NCBI GenBank assembly: GCA_937967705.1
Contig: CALCJG010000294.1
Coordinates: 1 to 12,532, forward strand
DNA: 12,532 bases
DNA from: an uncultured Spirochaetia bacterium
GTDB lineage: Bacteria; Spirochaetota; UBA4802; JAGODF01
Reading direction: 5' to 3'
The position numbers and the translations under genes are program-made. Positions 1 to 7,496 of the stretch are shown here, piece after piece (within the stretch, counting starts at the first letter, position 1; each line of letters opens with the position of its first letter). Below the pieces are notes generated by a model. It did no database searches. It was not told the DNA's origin and was given only the letters and a program-made list of their open reading frames with translations.

Positions 1-2
1 AA

Positions 3-80
3 GATTCCCTTGTGCTGCAGATCTACCACAATCTACGAGCAGGTCGGTTCCCCTATGAATATTGCCAAGTTATCCATTAA
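3..80 (+). CDS. Possible 3' end of an upstream gene (RND adaptor?), partial
   Basis: From base 3 a frame stays open for 25 codons and ends in TAA at 78-80, overlapping the start of the RND pump gene by 26 bases. It contains the peptide SLVLQIYHNLRAG, which resembles the C-terminal 'V-x-G-x-x-N-L-x-x-G' stretch of periplasmic adaptor (membrane fusion) proteins that often precede RND pumps. A second possibility is the frame ending in TGA at 56-58, which would overlap the pump ATG as ATGA. Too little sequence is present to decide, and the function is inferred mainly from position. Confidence 0.3.
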   Translation, partial: DSLVLQIYHNLRAGRFPYEYCQVIH

Positions 81-3000
81 AAGACCCATCTTTATCTCCT
101 GTCTTGTCCTGCTGATGCTCATTACAGGTTTTATCAGCCTCAAGAGCCTTGGGGTGGACCTCTTCCCGGAAATCAATTTCCCCATTATCCAGATCAAGAC
201 GGTTTACCTGGGAGCGGCCCCAGAGGAGATTGAGAACCTCATCTCCAAACCCCTGGAGGATGAGATTATCTCCATCACCGGCCTCAAACGCATCTCCTCC
301 CGCAACATGGAGGGTGTCTCCCTGGTGATAGCCGAGTTTACTCTCGAAACGGACATCAAGTACGCAGAACAGCAGGTACGCGACCGGGTTGCCCTGGTAC
401 GCCCCACACTACCTGACGGCATCGAGGAGCCCCTCATAAAACGCTTCGATCCCACAGATCAACCCATACTCCGTCTTGCGGTTTCCGCCGATCTGCCCCC
501 CACCAAACTCTACGACCTGGCCAAGGAGATCATCAAACCCAGCATCGAGCAGGTTGATAATGTGGGTTCGGTTACCATAATCGGCGGATCACGCCGGGAA
601 ATACAGGTGGAACTGGACATTCATAAGCTGAACGATTACGAACTCTCAGCCGCAACCATAGCCAGAAAAATTCTCAACTCCGGTCTCAACGTCCCTGCCG
701 GAAAATATGAACAGGATTCCTCGGAAATCGCCTTCCGAACCATAGCGGAATTTAACGATCTAACCCAGCTGGAAAATATACCCATACAGTTTACTGGGGA
801 TTTCAACAGTGTTCCCCTGAAATCGGTAGCACAGGTCATCGACGGCGCCGAGGATGAAACAAATCGGGGTTTTCTCTATGCCCCGGTGGAAGACGCTCAA
901 TCCAAGAAGACGGGCATCTGGGAACGATTTTTCGGTTCAGGGAAATCCATCCAGAAAAAACGGGAATACAAACCGGCCCTGCTGATGGATATACGCAAAC
1001 AGTCCGGGGCCAATACGGTTTACGTGGCTGACGGCGTTCTCGCCAAGATCGACAAGATCAACAAGTCCATGAAAGACAAAGAGGGCCATCCCCGGATATC
1101 CCGCGTCTATGACGGTTCCAAATGGATCCGCATCAACATCAAGGACGTTGTGGAGGCCATACTCATTGGTATTGTTCTGGCAGTGTTCGTGGTTTATCTT
1201 TTCCTGGGCAATGTCCGCTCCACCGTCATCACAGGTCTGGCGCTCCCCAACAGCCTCTTGGGAGCCTTCATTCTGATGTACCTGATGGGATTTACCATCA
1301 ACGTCATGACCCTGCTTGCGCTGTCTCTCACAGTGGGTCTGCTGATTGATGACGCCATCGTCGTCCGAGAGAACATCTTCCGCAAATTGGAAGAGGGGAT
1401 ACATCCCGTAGAGGCGGCGGAGATCGGCACTACACAGGTAGCCCTTGCGGTTGTCGCCACCACACTTACGGTCGTCTCGGTCTTTGCCTCTGTCGGTTTC
1501 CTCAAGGGCATCATCGGTCAGTTCTTCAAACAGTTTGGTCTGACCGTCGTCTTTGCCATGTTTATCAGTCTTTTCGATGCCATGACGGTTGCCCCCATGC
1601 TGAGTGCCTATTTCGCAGGCAAGATGCATCAGTCCCGTAACACAGTGGTAAAGGCCTTCGACAAATTGCAGCTTAAACTGGAGGAATACTACGGCATTAT
1701 CATCGACTTCACCCTCAGGAGACCTGTAACCATCATCCTGATTACCACGCTAACCTTTTTAGTCAGTCTGGGCACCCTGAAGATGATTAAAAAAACCTTC
1801 ATCCCGGAAAGCGACCAGGGAGAATTCATGGTCACAATAGAAATGCCTCCTGGAACGAGCCTTGATGGCACCCAGAAGGTGGCCAATCTCATCGAGGAGA
1901 AGATAAAAAAACTACCGGAACTGGACCTCATGTCCACGGTTATCGGCGGCGATCAAGGAGAACCCTACAAGTCGACCATTTCCCTGAGTCTCCTCCCCGT
2001 GTCACAGCGCAAGAGGGGTTCCATCGAGCTCAAGGAGGTTGTCCGCGGTCTTCTAAAGGATTTTGCTTATGCCAAGCCCAGCGTCAGCAACTACACGACA
2101 ACGGGAAGCGGATCCAATTATCCGTTCATCATGAACATCGCCGGCGACAACCTGGAGGAGCTCGAAAAGTATTCGCAAAAGCTGATCGAGCGGATGAATA
2201 AGATTCCTGACCTGGCCGAGATTATGACCAGTTCCCAGGCCGGAAAGCCGGAACTCCAGGTGAACCTCAACCCCAAGCGCATGCAGCTTGCGGGGGTGGA
2301 ATCCGGCGCTGTGGGATCCGAGCTGCGCTATCATGTCGCAGGAGCGGTGATTGGTAAATTCCATGAAAAGGGTCTACAATATGACATACGGATGAGGCTG
2401 AAACCGGAGCAGCGCAACCTGAGGAAATATTACTCTCATACCCGCATACCCAACGCCAACACCCAGGGGCCTCCCAAGATGATCCCTCTGGGGGCCATAA
2501 GTACCGCTGTGGAAAAACTGGGCCCCTCCTACATTTTACGCCAGGACCGATCCCGGGTTATACAGATATCCGCCAACCTCGCCAAGGGCGGGGGTGTGGG
2601 TAATGCCATATCGCAGGTTGAAGAGATCATGAAAAAAGAGATCCCCCTTCCCAAGGACATGAGCTATTCCTTCATCGGGCAGGCGGAAAGCTATGGCGAG
2701 CTTCTGCAGAACATCGTTGTGGCTTTCATCCTTTCCCTCATCTTCATCTACCTGGTTCTGGCCAGTCTCTATGAATCCTTCATCACCCCGGCCACCATCC
2801 TCTCAGCTCTGCCGCCGGCCCTTTCGGGCGCCTTCCTGGCTCTTTTCATTACAAGGGAGATGTTCAATATCTTCAGTATGATCGGGGTCATCATGCTTCT
2901 GGGGCTGGTCACAAAAAACTCTATTTTGCTAGTGGACTTTGCACTGGAGGGGGTACGTTCCGGCATGAGTCGTAACGAGGCTATCAAGAACGCTGGGATC

Positions 3001-3345
3001 ATACGGCTCAGGCCAATTCTCATGACCACCTTTGCCATGATCGCCGGTACGCTTCCCACAGCCCTGGGCTGGGGCGAGGCGGCCTCATCCCGCACGGCTA
3101 TGGGTATCGCTGTCGTAGGAGGCCTTCTCGTCTCCACCCTGGTGACCCTTTTCGTCGTTCCGGCTCTTTTCGGCTACATAGACCGTTTCAGAGAATCCGT
3201 AGAAAGCCGATTTAGACCAAAATTCGAGATCATACCGGTGACAACAGATTCCATACCCGATCCTATTGAGGAAATTCAACCCTTGGCTGAGGAGAAACCC
3301 CGGAAGGGAGGAGGAAAGAGATCACCCAAAAAGGGCTCCCGGTAA
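55..3345 (+). CDS. RND-family efflux pump, inner-membrane permease (HAE-1/AcrB-like)
   Basis: A 1096-residue proton-driven exporter of the hydrophobe/amphiphile efflux type, expected to form a trimer in the inner membrane and work with an adaptor and an outer-membrane channel. The start at 55 is chosen over the ATG at 10 because MNIAKLSIKRP is the usual RND N-terminus. The first membrane helix is at about residues 10-30 and is followed by the family signature GVDLFPEINFP. The proton-relay aspartates are D432/D433 in GLLIDDAIVV, and the partner lysine is K954 in LGLVTKNSILLVDFA. Two repeated halves with large periplasmic loops are present. Odd features are a charged insert at about residues 276-305, which shifts the Asp pair about 25 positions relative to AcrB, and a roughly 50-residue tail ending in a Lys/Arg/Gly-rich stretch. 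The substrate cannot be told from sequence. The Asp pair and loop sequence argue against a heavy-metal CusA-type pump. Confidence 0.95.
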   Translation: MNIAKLSIKRPIFISCLVLLMLITGFISLKSLGVDLFPEINFPIIQIKTVYLGAAPEEIENLISKPLEDEIISITGLKRISSRNMEGVSLVIAEFTLETDIKYAEQQVRDRVALVRPTLPDGIEEPLIKRFDPTDQPILRLAVSADLPPTKLYDLAKEIIKPSIEQVDNVGSVTIIGGSRREIQVELDIHKLNDYELSAATIARKILNSGLNVPAGKYEQDSSEIAFRTIAEFNDLTQLENIPIQFTGDFNSVPLKSVAQVIDGAEDETNRGFLYAPVEDAQSKKTGIWERFFGSGKSIQKKREYKPALLMDIRKQSGANTVYVADGVLAKIDKINKSMKDKEGHPRISRVYDGSKWIRINIKDVVEAILIGIVLAVFVVYLFLGNVRSTVITGLALPNSLLGAFILMYLMGFTINVMTLLALSLTVGLLIDDAIVVRENIFRKLEEGIHPVEAAEIGTTQVALAVVATTLTVVSVFASVGFLKGIIGQFFKQFGLTVVFAMFISLFDAMTVAPMLSAYFAGKMHQSRNTVVKAFDKLQLKLEEYYGIIIDFTLRRPVTIILITTLTFLVSLGTLKMIKKTFIPESDQGEFMVTIEMPPGTSLDGTQKVANLIEEKIKKLPELDLMSTVIGGDQGEPYKSTISLSLLPVSQRKRGSIELKEVVRGLLKDFAYAKPSVSNYTTTGSGSNYPFIMNIAGDNLEELEKYSQKLIERMNKIPDLAEIMTSSQAGKPELQVNLNPKRMQLAGVESGAVGSELRYHVAGAVIGKFHEKGLQYDIRMRLKPEQRNLRKYYSHTRIPNANTQGPPKMIPLGAISTAVEKLGPSYILRQDRSRVIQISANLAKGGGVGNAISQVEEIMKKEIPLPKDMSYSFIGQAESYGELLQNIVVAFILSLIFIYLVLASLYESFITPATILSALPPALSGAFLALFITREMFNIFSMIGVIMLLGLVTKNSILLVDFALEGVRSGMSRNEAIKNAGIIRLRPILMTTFAMIAGTLPTALGWGEAASSRTAMGIAVVGGLLVSTLVTLFVVPALFGYIDRFRESVESRFRPKFEIIPVTTDSIPDPIEEIQPLAEEKPRKGGGKRSPKKGSR

Positions 3346-3362
3346 TACCCTACGCCCGGGAG
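3336..3362 (-). terminator. Candidate terminator between convergent genes
   Basis: A perfect 7-bp inverted repeat, CTCCCGG (3336-3342) and CCGGGAG (3356-3362), encloses a 13-base loop in the short gap between the RND pump and the M16C peptidase. Read on the minus strand, the stem is followed by CCCTTTTTGGG, so a short T tract lies a few bases after it. No T tract follows on the plus strand. It is therefore a moderate candidate terminator for the peptidase gene and overlaps the last codons of the pump. Confidence 0.4.
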
Positions 3363-3372
3363 AAAGGCTGCT

Positions 3373-6303
3373 CTATACCATAAGATTCTCCACGCTGCCA
3401 AAGAGCCTCTCGTCTTCGCGGATCTTCGCTTCGCTCCCGATGACGCAGAGGTGCTCCTCATGGGTGATATCCTCCAGCATAGCGGCATACTCCACGATCT
3501 GCTTCGGCCTGGCGAGGAGAACCTCTTCCCGTTCTCTCTGGAGTTCTTCCCGGGTGACACCGCTCAAATGAATGGCCAGTGCCTTTTCTCCCCTCTGGGA
3601 AGGCGTAAGATGCCGATCCAGATCTGATATGGTACCGATGATATACTTGGTCATCTCCCTTTCGCTGGCCTTGAATTCTTTAAGATATTCTCCTGCCGCG
3701 TCATAAACCCTCAGTGTCCGGGCCAGGTGAGGATCCCGATAGGAAACCAGTCCCACATTGCCGTTTCTCTGCAGGGACATGAACGCCCCGTAGGCCCCGC
3801 CCTGTACCCGCACCTGATTCCAGAGATAATCCAGACGTATCACCGAGGAGAGGACATGCATTCGTCCGCTGAAAACATGGCCCAGATCACGGTAGTTGGC
3901 AGCCCGGGCCACATATTGAACCTGACTCTGCCCAACGATCAGACCTTCCCTGGCAGGTGCAGGTTTAAAATCATAATTCTGAAGCTCACAGGACTGGTTC
4001 TCAAGGGATCCGAAAAAGGGTGCTGATGATTCCCGGAAGGCTCTTTCCCCTTCCGACTCTGCAGTCAGGCTGATGAGCATTCGATCACGGCAGAATATAT
4101 TCCCGTAAAGGGCGTACAGATGAGAGCGTATCTCATCGAACCGGTCCCGAAAATTCTTTTCCAATAAAACAAGGAACCGATAATAGGCCACCCCCGAGGC
4201 CAGATCCTCATAATGCCCCGATGGGGAAAGAAAAGACAGAGCCCGCCTGAGCGCCAGTGAATGTCCCTGGGGCACGATGTTCATCTCATAGCGGGATTTC
4301 ATCTCCCTTATCACCTCCAACATCCTGTCCGGATCATCGAAGAGTGTGTCATGAAGGATCTCTTGCAGCAGATCCATCAGACGGGGCAGTTTGTCATAGA
4401 GCACCTTGGAGTTGACCGCAAGGAAGGGGCGGTATTCCCGGTGATCCTCCTTGTTCGTGAAATTCTCCACGTGAAACCCTATACCGCCGGTATGGATGTT
4501 GATTCGCTTGGACAAATCACCATAACTGCTCTTCCGGGTATTCAGCTTGCCCAGCATCCCTTTTAATATGCTTATGTAGGGTATCAGATCCTGACGGACA
4601 ACCCTGCTGTCGAAAAGCAGTTTCAGATAAGCGATTTTATTGGTTGCCACAGGATGGTGCATGAGAGTGGCACCCTGCTCACTGCCCATCACCGACTCCT
4701 GCCACTGAACCTCCGGCCGAATATCCCGAAGTGAGAGGAGCGGTATGGTGTTAAGGGCCTCCTCGGAATCCGGCGATTCCTGTCTCTCCCTCAGCCGGCG
4801 GTTGTTCTCCCAAAGGGTTTCGATCTCTTCACCGGAAAGAGATGATCGGTAACTGTCCAGGTTTTCCCGCTGTCTCTTCTCCCGCTCCTCCGCCAGGCCC
4901 CTGGAAGGTCTGAGAATCACCAGAACCCCGTGAGGATTGCTGAGCCATACCTTTTCTATCAGCCGCTCGAAGTAGCGGTTTCCCGCTTCCCGTTTGATTA
5001 TATCCAGGGTCGCCTCATAGGATATGTGAATAAAGGGGCTTGCATCATAGAGCCAGCTGTCCATCAAGTGCATGTTGTGGTAGAGACCCTTGGGAATCCC
5101 GGCATGCTCCGCCTCCCGAAGCTTAAATTCCGCATGATTAATACTGCCCTCGATGAGATCCGAATCGAGACCTCCTTTCACGAGGGCCGTGAGGGTATCC
5201 CTGACGATCCGCTGGAAATCATCAAGCCTGTCCTCCTCCGAATATTTGGCGATCACCCCGGTAAAGGGTTGGAGGATACCGTTTTCCACAACCCCAATGA
5301 CATCCTTACCTATTCCGGCCTTGATGAGAGCCTCTTTCAGCGGGGCTGCCGGAGTGGATAGAAGCATATGTTTGAGGATCTCGACCCCCAGATAAAAGAC
5401 GGGGTCCGTAGACAGTCCGAAGGAATAGCAAAGGCCGAAAAAGCATTTGCCTTCAATCTCCTCTTCAGGAGAGAGGGGATAGGCGCATTCCGCATACTTC
5501 AGTTCAGTGAAGGGCTTCTGCAGGGTAATCCGAGAATCAATCTCCTCCCTGCGGAAACCGTTCAGATACTCCTCATGGATGAAGCGCAGCTCCTTTTCCG
5601 TATCACCGTTTCCATAGAGATAGATATAACTGTTTCCCGGATGATAATATCGCTTATGAAAAGCCAGGAATTGTTCATAGGTCAGGGTGGGAATAGCCTC
5701 CGGGTCTCCTCCCGATTCGAAACCGTAGGGGGAGTCCGGGTAGAGCTCCTTCTGTATACGGCTGAACAGTATGTTCTCCGGAGTGGAGAAAACCCCCTTC
5801 ATTTCATTGTAGACGACCCCGCTCAGGGTAAGGGGAGAATTGCCGTCTTCCATGTGATAGTGCCATCCCTCCTGCATCAGCGTTTCCGGTCCCTGATAAA
5901 TGTTGGGGAAAAAAACGGCATCCAGATAGACATTCATCAGATTGAAAAAATCCGCCTCGTTTTTGCTGGCCACCGGGTACATCGTTTTATCAGGGAAGGT
6001 CATGGCATTGAGAAAGGTTTTAAGGGATCCCTTGAGAAGTTCTACAAAGGGCTCCCTTGTCGGGAATCGCCGCGATCCCGTGAGGACGGAATGTTCCAGA
6101 ATATGCGGGAGTCCGGTATCATCAGCAGGCGGCGTTCGGAAGCTTATGGAGAAAACCCGGTTGTCGTCCTCATTCTGTAGTTTGAGAAGCCGTGCCCCGG
6201 TCTTCTCATGGGCAAAGAGATATGCCTGTGAATGTACCTCCGGAACATCCCGAACCTCCTGAAGTTTAAAACCCTGAATGATATCACCTATGGCTGCCTT
6301 CAT
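3373..6303 (-). CDS. PreP-like M16C zinc metallopeptidase (insulinase family)
   Basis: A 976-residue two-lobed peptidase of the presequence-protease type, which degrades short unstructured peptides inside a closed chamber. The inverted zinc motif HILEH is at 67-71 (H67, catalytic E70, H71). The likely third ligand is E167 in GVVYNEMKG. The C-terminal half carries the substrate-binding R832 and Y838 in RVQGGAYGA, with the same six-residue spacing as the Arg/Tyr pair of human PreP. A charged helical linker at about residues 475-520 joins the lobes, as in M16C proteins, and the length matches the family. No signal peptide is seen, so a cytoplasmic location is inferred. The ATG at 6301-6303 is preceded by GAGGA seven bases upstream. 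It lies downstream of the Nif3 gene on the same strand, separated by 162 bases holding a small ORF. All catalytic residues are present, so the enzyme should be active. Confidence 0.93.
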   Translation of the reverse strand: MKAAIGDIIQGFKLQEVRDVPEVHSQAYLFAHEKTGARLLKLQNEDDNRVFSISFRTPPADDTGLPHILEHSVLTGSRRFPTREPFVELLKGSLKTFLNAMTFPDKTMYPVASKNEADFFNLMNVYLDAVFFPNIYQGPETLMQEGWHYHMEDGNSPLTLSGVVYNEMKGVFSTPENILFSRIQKELYPDSPYGFESGGDPEAIPTLTYEQFLAFHKRYYHPGNSYIYLYGNGDTEKELRFIHEEYLNGFRREEIDSRITLQKPFTELKYAECAYPLSPEEEIEGKCFFGLCYSFGLSTDPVFYLGVEILKHMLLSTPAAPLKEALIKAGIGKDVIGVVENGILQPFTGVIAKYSEEDRLDDFQRIVRDTLTALVKGGLDSDLIEGSINHAEFKLREAEHAGIPKGLYHNMHLMDSWLYDASPFIHISYEATLDIIKREAGNRYFERLIEKVWLSNPHGVLVILRPSRGLAEEREKRQRENLDSYRSSLSGEEIETLWENNRRLRERQESPDSEEALNTIPLLSLRDIRPEVQWQESVMGSEQGATLMHHPVATNKIAYLKLLFDSRVVRQDLIPYISILKGMLGKLNTRKSSYGDLSKRINIHTGGIGFHVENFTNKEDHREYRPFLAVNSKVLYDKLPRLMDLLQEILHDTLFDDPDRMLEVIREMKSRYEMNIVPQGHSLALRRALSFLSPSGHYEDLASGVAYYRFLVLLEKNFRDRFDEIRSHLYALYGNIFCRDRMLISLTAESEGERAFRESSAPFFGSLENQSCELQNYDFKPAPAREGLIVGQSQVQYVARAANYRDLGHVFSGRMHVLSSVIRLDYLWNQVRVQGGAYGAFMSLQRNGNVGLVSYRDPHLARTLRVYDAAGEYLKEFKASEREMTKYIIGTISDLDRHLTPSQRGEKALAIHLSGVTREELQREREEVLLARPKQIVEYAAMLEDITHEEHLCVIGSEAKIREDERLFGSVENLMV

Positions 6304-6312
6304 GTATTTTCC

Positions 6313-6390
6313 TCATATTTGAATTGATTGTGTATATACATCTTTTTTTCCTATCCGTTCCAAGATACGTTTCGCTTCTTCTCGCTTCAT
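6313..6390 (-). CDS. Putative 25-aa small ORF or leader peptide upstream of the M16C peptidase
   Basis: This short ORF starts at the ATG at 6388-6390 and ends at TGA 6313-6315. It encodes a basic, probably helical peptide beginning MKREEAKRILERIGKK. The ATG is preceded by AAGGGGTGAT seven bases upstream, one of the strongest ribosome binding sites in the window by match to the 16S 3' end. Its stop overlaps the peptidase's own binding site (TGAGGA), nine bases before that ATG, which is the geometry of translational coupling. No family is recognised. It could be a real small protein, a leader peptide controlling the peptidase, or chance. Confidence 0.35.
   Translation of the reverse strand: MKREEAKRILERIGKKDVYTQSIQI
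6335..6363 (-). promoter_or_regulatory. Weak candidate promoter with palindrome TGTATATACA for the M16C peptidase
   Basis: On the minus strand a -35-like TTGGAA (6358-6363) is 17 bases before TGTATA (6335-6340), or 19 before TATATA. The -10 region forms part of the perfect 10-bp palindrome TGTATATACA at 6331-6340, which could also be an operator half or core. If used, transcription would start about 20 bases ahead of the peptidase ATG and exclude most of the small ORF. The match is weak and the call tentative. Confidence 0.22.
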
Positions 6391-6409
6391 CACATCACCC
6401 CTTCCGGAT

Positions 6410-6438
6410 GCCGGTATCCATGGATCACGGTACCCGGC
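6410..6438 (-). other. Stem-loop downstream of the Nif3 gene
   Basis: GCCGGTA (6410-6416) is complementary to TACCCGGC (6431-6438) with one bulged base. The loop contains the 10-bp palindrome ATCCATGGAT (6416-6425). On the minus strand it lies 28 bases past the Nif3 stop and just ahead of the small ORF's ribosome binding site. It has no following T tract, so it is not a standard intrinsic terminator. It might stabilise the Nif3 message end or influence translation of the downstream ORF. Confidence 0.3.
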
Positions 6439-6465
6439 AATCACTCCCGTAAGCAAAGGCCTTCC

Positions 6466-7278
6466 TCAATCCCGGAAAAGACGGAAGGGACTCCTCTCCT
6501 CCTCGGCAAGATGCAGGGAAATTTCTTTCCCCCCATCCGCTTTCCTTAGCTTCCCTGCCAGTTGCTGCTTCAGAAAGGGCATGAGCACTTTTTCGGTCCC
6601 AAAGTGACCCGCATCGATCACCGCCAGGGAGTAATCCTGCGCCATCCGTCCCTGATGATAGCCCACGTCCCCGGTCAAAACGCAATCTGCCATCCAGGCG
6701 GAAGCGATACGCTCAATAAAGCTGCTGCCGGCCCCGTTGATAATAGCCATACGCTTCACCAACACCTCGGGATCCCCGGAATAGATCAGGTAATCTGTCG
6801 CCAGACCCTCTTTGATTCTTTTCATCAACAGTCTCAGTGGCTGGGGTTCCGGTAGTTCCGCCAGGAATCCGAAACCCACCGGAGTGTTCTCATCAAGAAC
6901 ATCGGTCTCATAGAGGAGCCGTCCCTCCCTAAGACACAGGGCTTCCCCCAGGCGTGAGTAATAGACCTTGTCAAGATTGGTATGAACCGCGTAAAGACTG
7001 ATCCTGTTATTTATCAGGGAAAAAATCAACTCAGACCTTGGATCAGCGGAATCCATGCTTTTTAGAGGCTTAAATAAGGGGGGGTGATGGGTGATGATGA
7101 GATTACATCCCCGGTCGACCGCCTCGGCAACGACCCCTTTGTCGAGATCGAGCGAAATCAGTACCGAGACAACCGCCTCTTCCCGGAAGAGGATCTGAGG
7201 GCCGGCATTATCATATTTTTCCTGTAGACGCAGAGGAAACATTTCCTCAAGCATCTTTGCCAAATCGACTATTCTCAT
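6466..7278 (-). CDS. Nif3-like / DUF34 dinuclear metal-binding protein (YbgI type)
   Basis: A 270-residue member of the conserved Nif3/DUF34 family, which forms toroidal hexamers with a two-metal centre. The biochemical role is not settled; the family is often mis-annotated as GTP cyclohydrolase I type 2. Likely metal ligands are H64 and H65 in ITHHPPLF, H99 and D103 in AVHTNLDK, and H225 and E229 in AGHFGTEK. The family N-terminal signature appears as LQEKYDNAG. It is the short form, without the inserted domain of YqfO. I use the ATG at 7276-7278, preceded by the purine-rich GGAGGAGGAGG (7279-7289). An upstream in-frame ATG at 7336-7338 would add 20 Arg-rich, family-atypical residues and lies within the predicted promoter. 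It may be co-transcribed with the M16C peptidase gene. Confidence 0.92.
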   Translation of the reverse strand: MRIVDLAKMLEEMFPLRLQEKYDNAGPQILFREEAVVSVLISLDLDKGVVAEAVDRGCNLIITHHPPLFKPLKSMDSADPRSELIFSLINNRISLYAVHTNLDKVYYSRLGEALCLREGRLLYETDVLDENTPVGFGFLAELPEPQPLRLLMKRIKEGLATDYLIYSGDPEVLVKRMAIINGAGSSFIERIASAWMADCVLTGDVGYHQGRMAQDYSLAVIDAGHFGTEKVLMPFLKQQLAGKLRKADGGKEISLHLAEEERSPFRLFRD

Positions 7279-7318
7279 CCTCCTCCTCCGGCAGGATCTG
7301 CAAGCAGCCACTACCCTG

Positions 7319-7348
7319 ATTAAAAGCATCCCTGGCACATAGAGTCAA
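7319..7348 (-). promoter_or_regulatory. Sigma-70-like promoter for the Nif3 gene
   Basis: On the minus strand TTGACT (7343-7348) and TTTAAT (7319-7324) each match the consensus at five of six bases, with an 18-base spacer. Transcription would begin near 7312, giving a leader of about 33 bases before the ATG at 7278. The position independently supports that start codon over the one at 7338. Confidence 0.5.
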
Positions 7349-7435
7349 GTGAAAAGCATGTATTGCCGCCTGGTTCACACCCGGTAATTCTCCTGATACG
7401 CCTGGAAAAGCTGATTTTTACAATATAAAAATTCA

Positions 7436-7466
7436 TTGATTAATAGTCCCTTTCTCCGGATATAGT
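7436..7466 (+). promoter_or_regulatory. Weak candidate promoter for the ABC-F gene
   Basis: An AT-rich patch at about 7412-7445 lies between the divergent Nif3 and ABC-F genes. TTGATT (7436-7441) is followed by ATATAG (7460-7465, spacer 18) or TATAGT (7461-7466, spacer 19). An alternative is TTTACA (7417-7422) with ATTAAT (7439-7444). None is a strong match, so the region is more certain than the exact boxes. The gene's binding site is weak (GAGAGAA before 7497). Confidence 0.3.
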
Positions 7467-7496
7467 TCCCAGAAAGACACCGAGAGAAATGATCCG

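Noticed and set aside
10..54. Upstream ATG that would extend the RND pump by 15 residues
   Set aside because: The extension has no family resemblance and no ribosome binding site in view, while the ATG at 55 gives the typical RND N-terminus.
937..1629. 230-codon open frame on the minus strand inside the RND pump gene
   Set aside because: Its His/Asp/Gln-rich composition is that of an antisense shadow and it lies entirely within a well-conserved gene.
5368..6180. 270-codon open frame on the plus strand inside the M16C gene
   Set aside because: It is antisense to a fully conserved peptidase, shows no recognisable family and has no good start context.
7279..7338. Upstream ATG that would extend the Nif3 protein by 20 residues
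   Set aside because: The residues are Arg-rich and atypical, a strong binding site precedes the ATG at 7278, and the upstream ATG falls within the predicted promoter.
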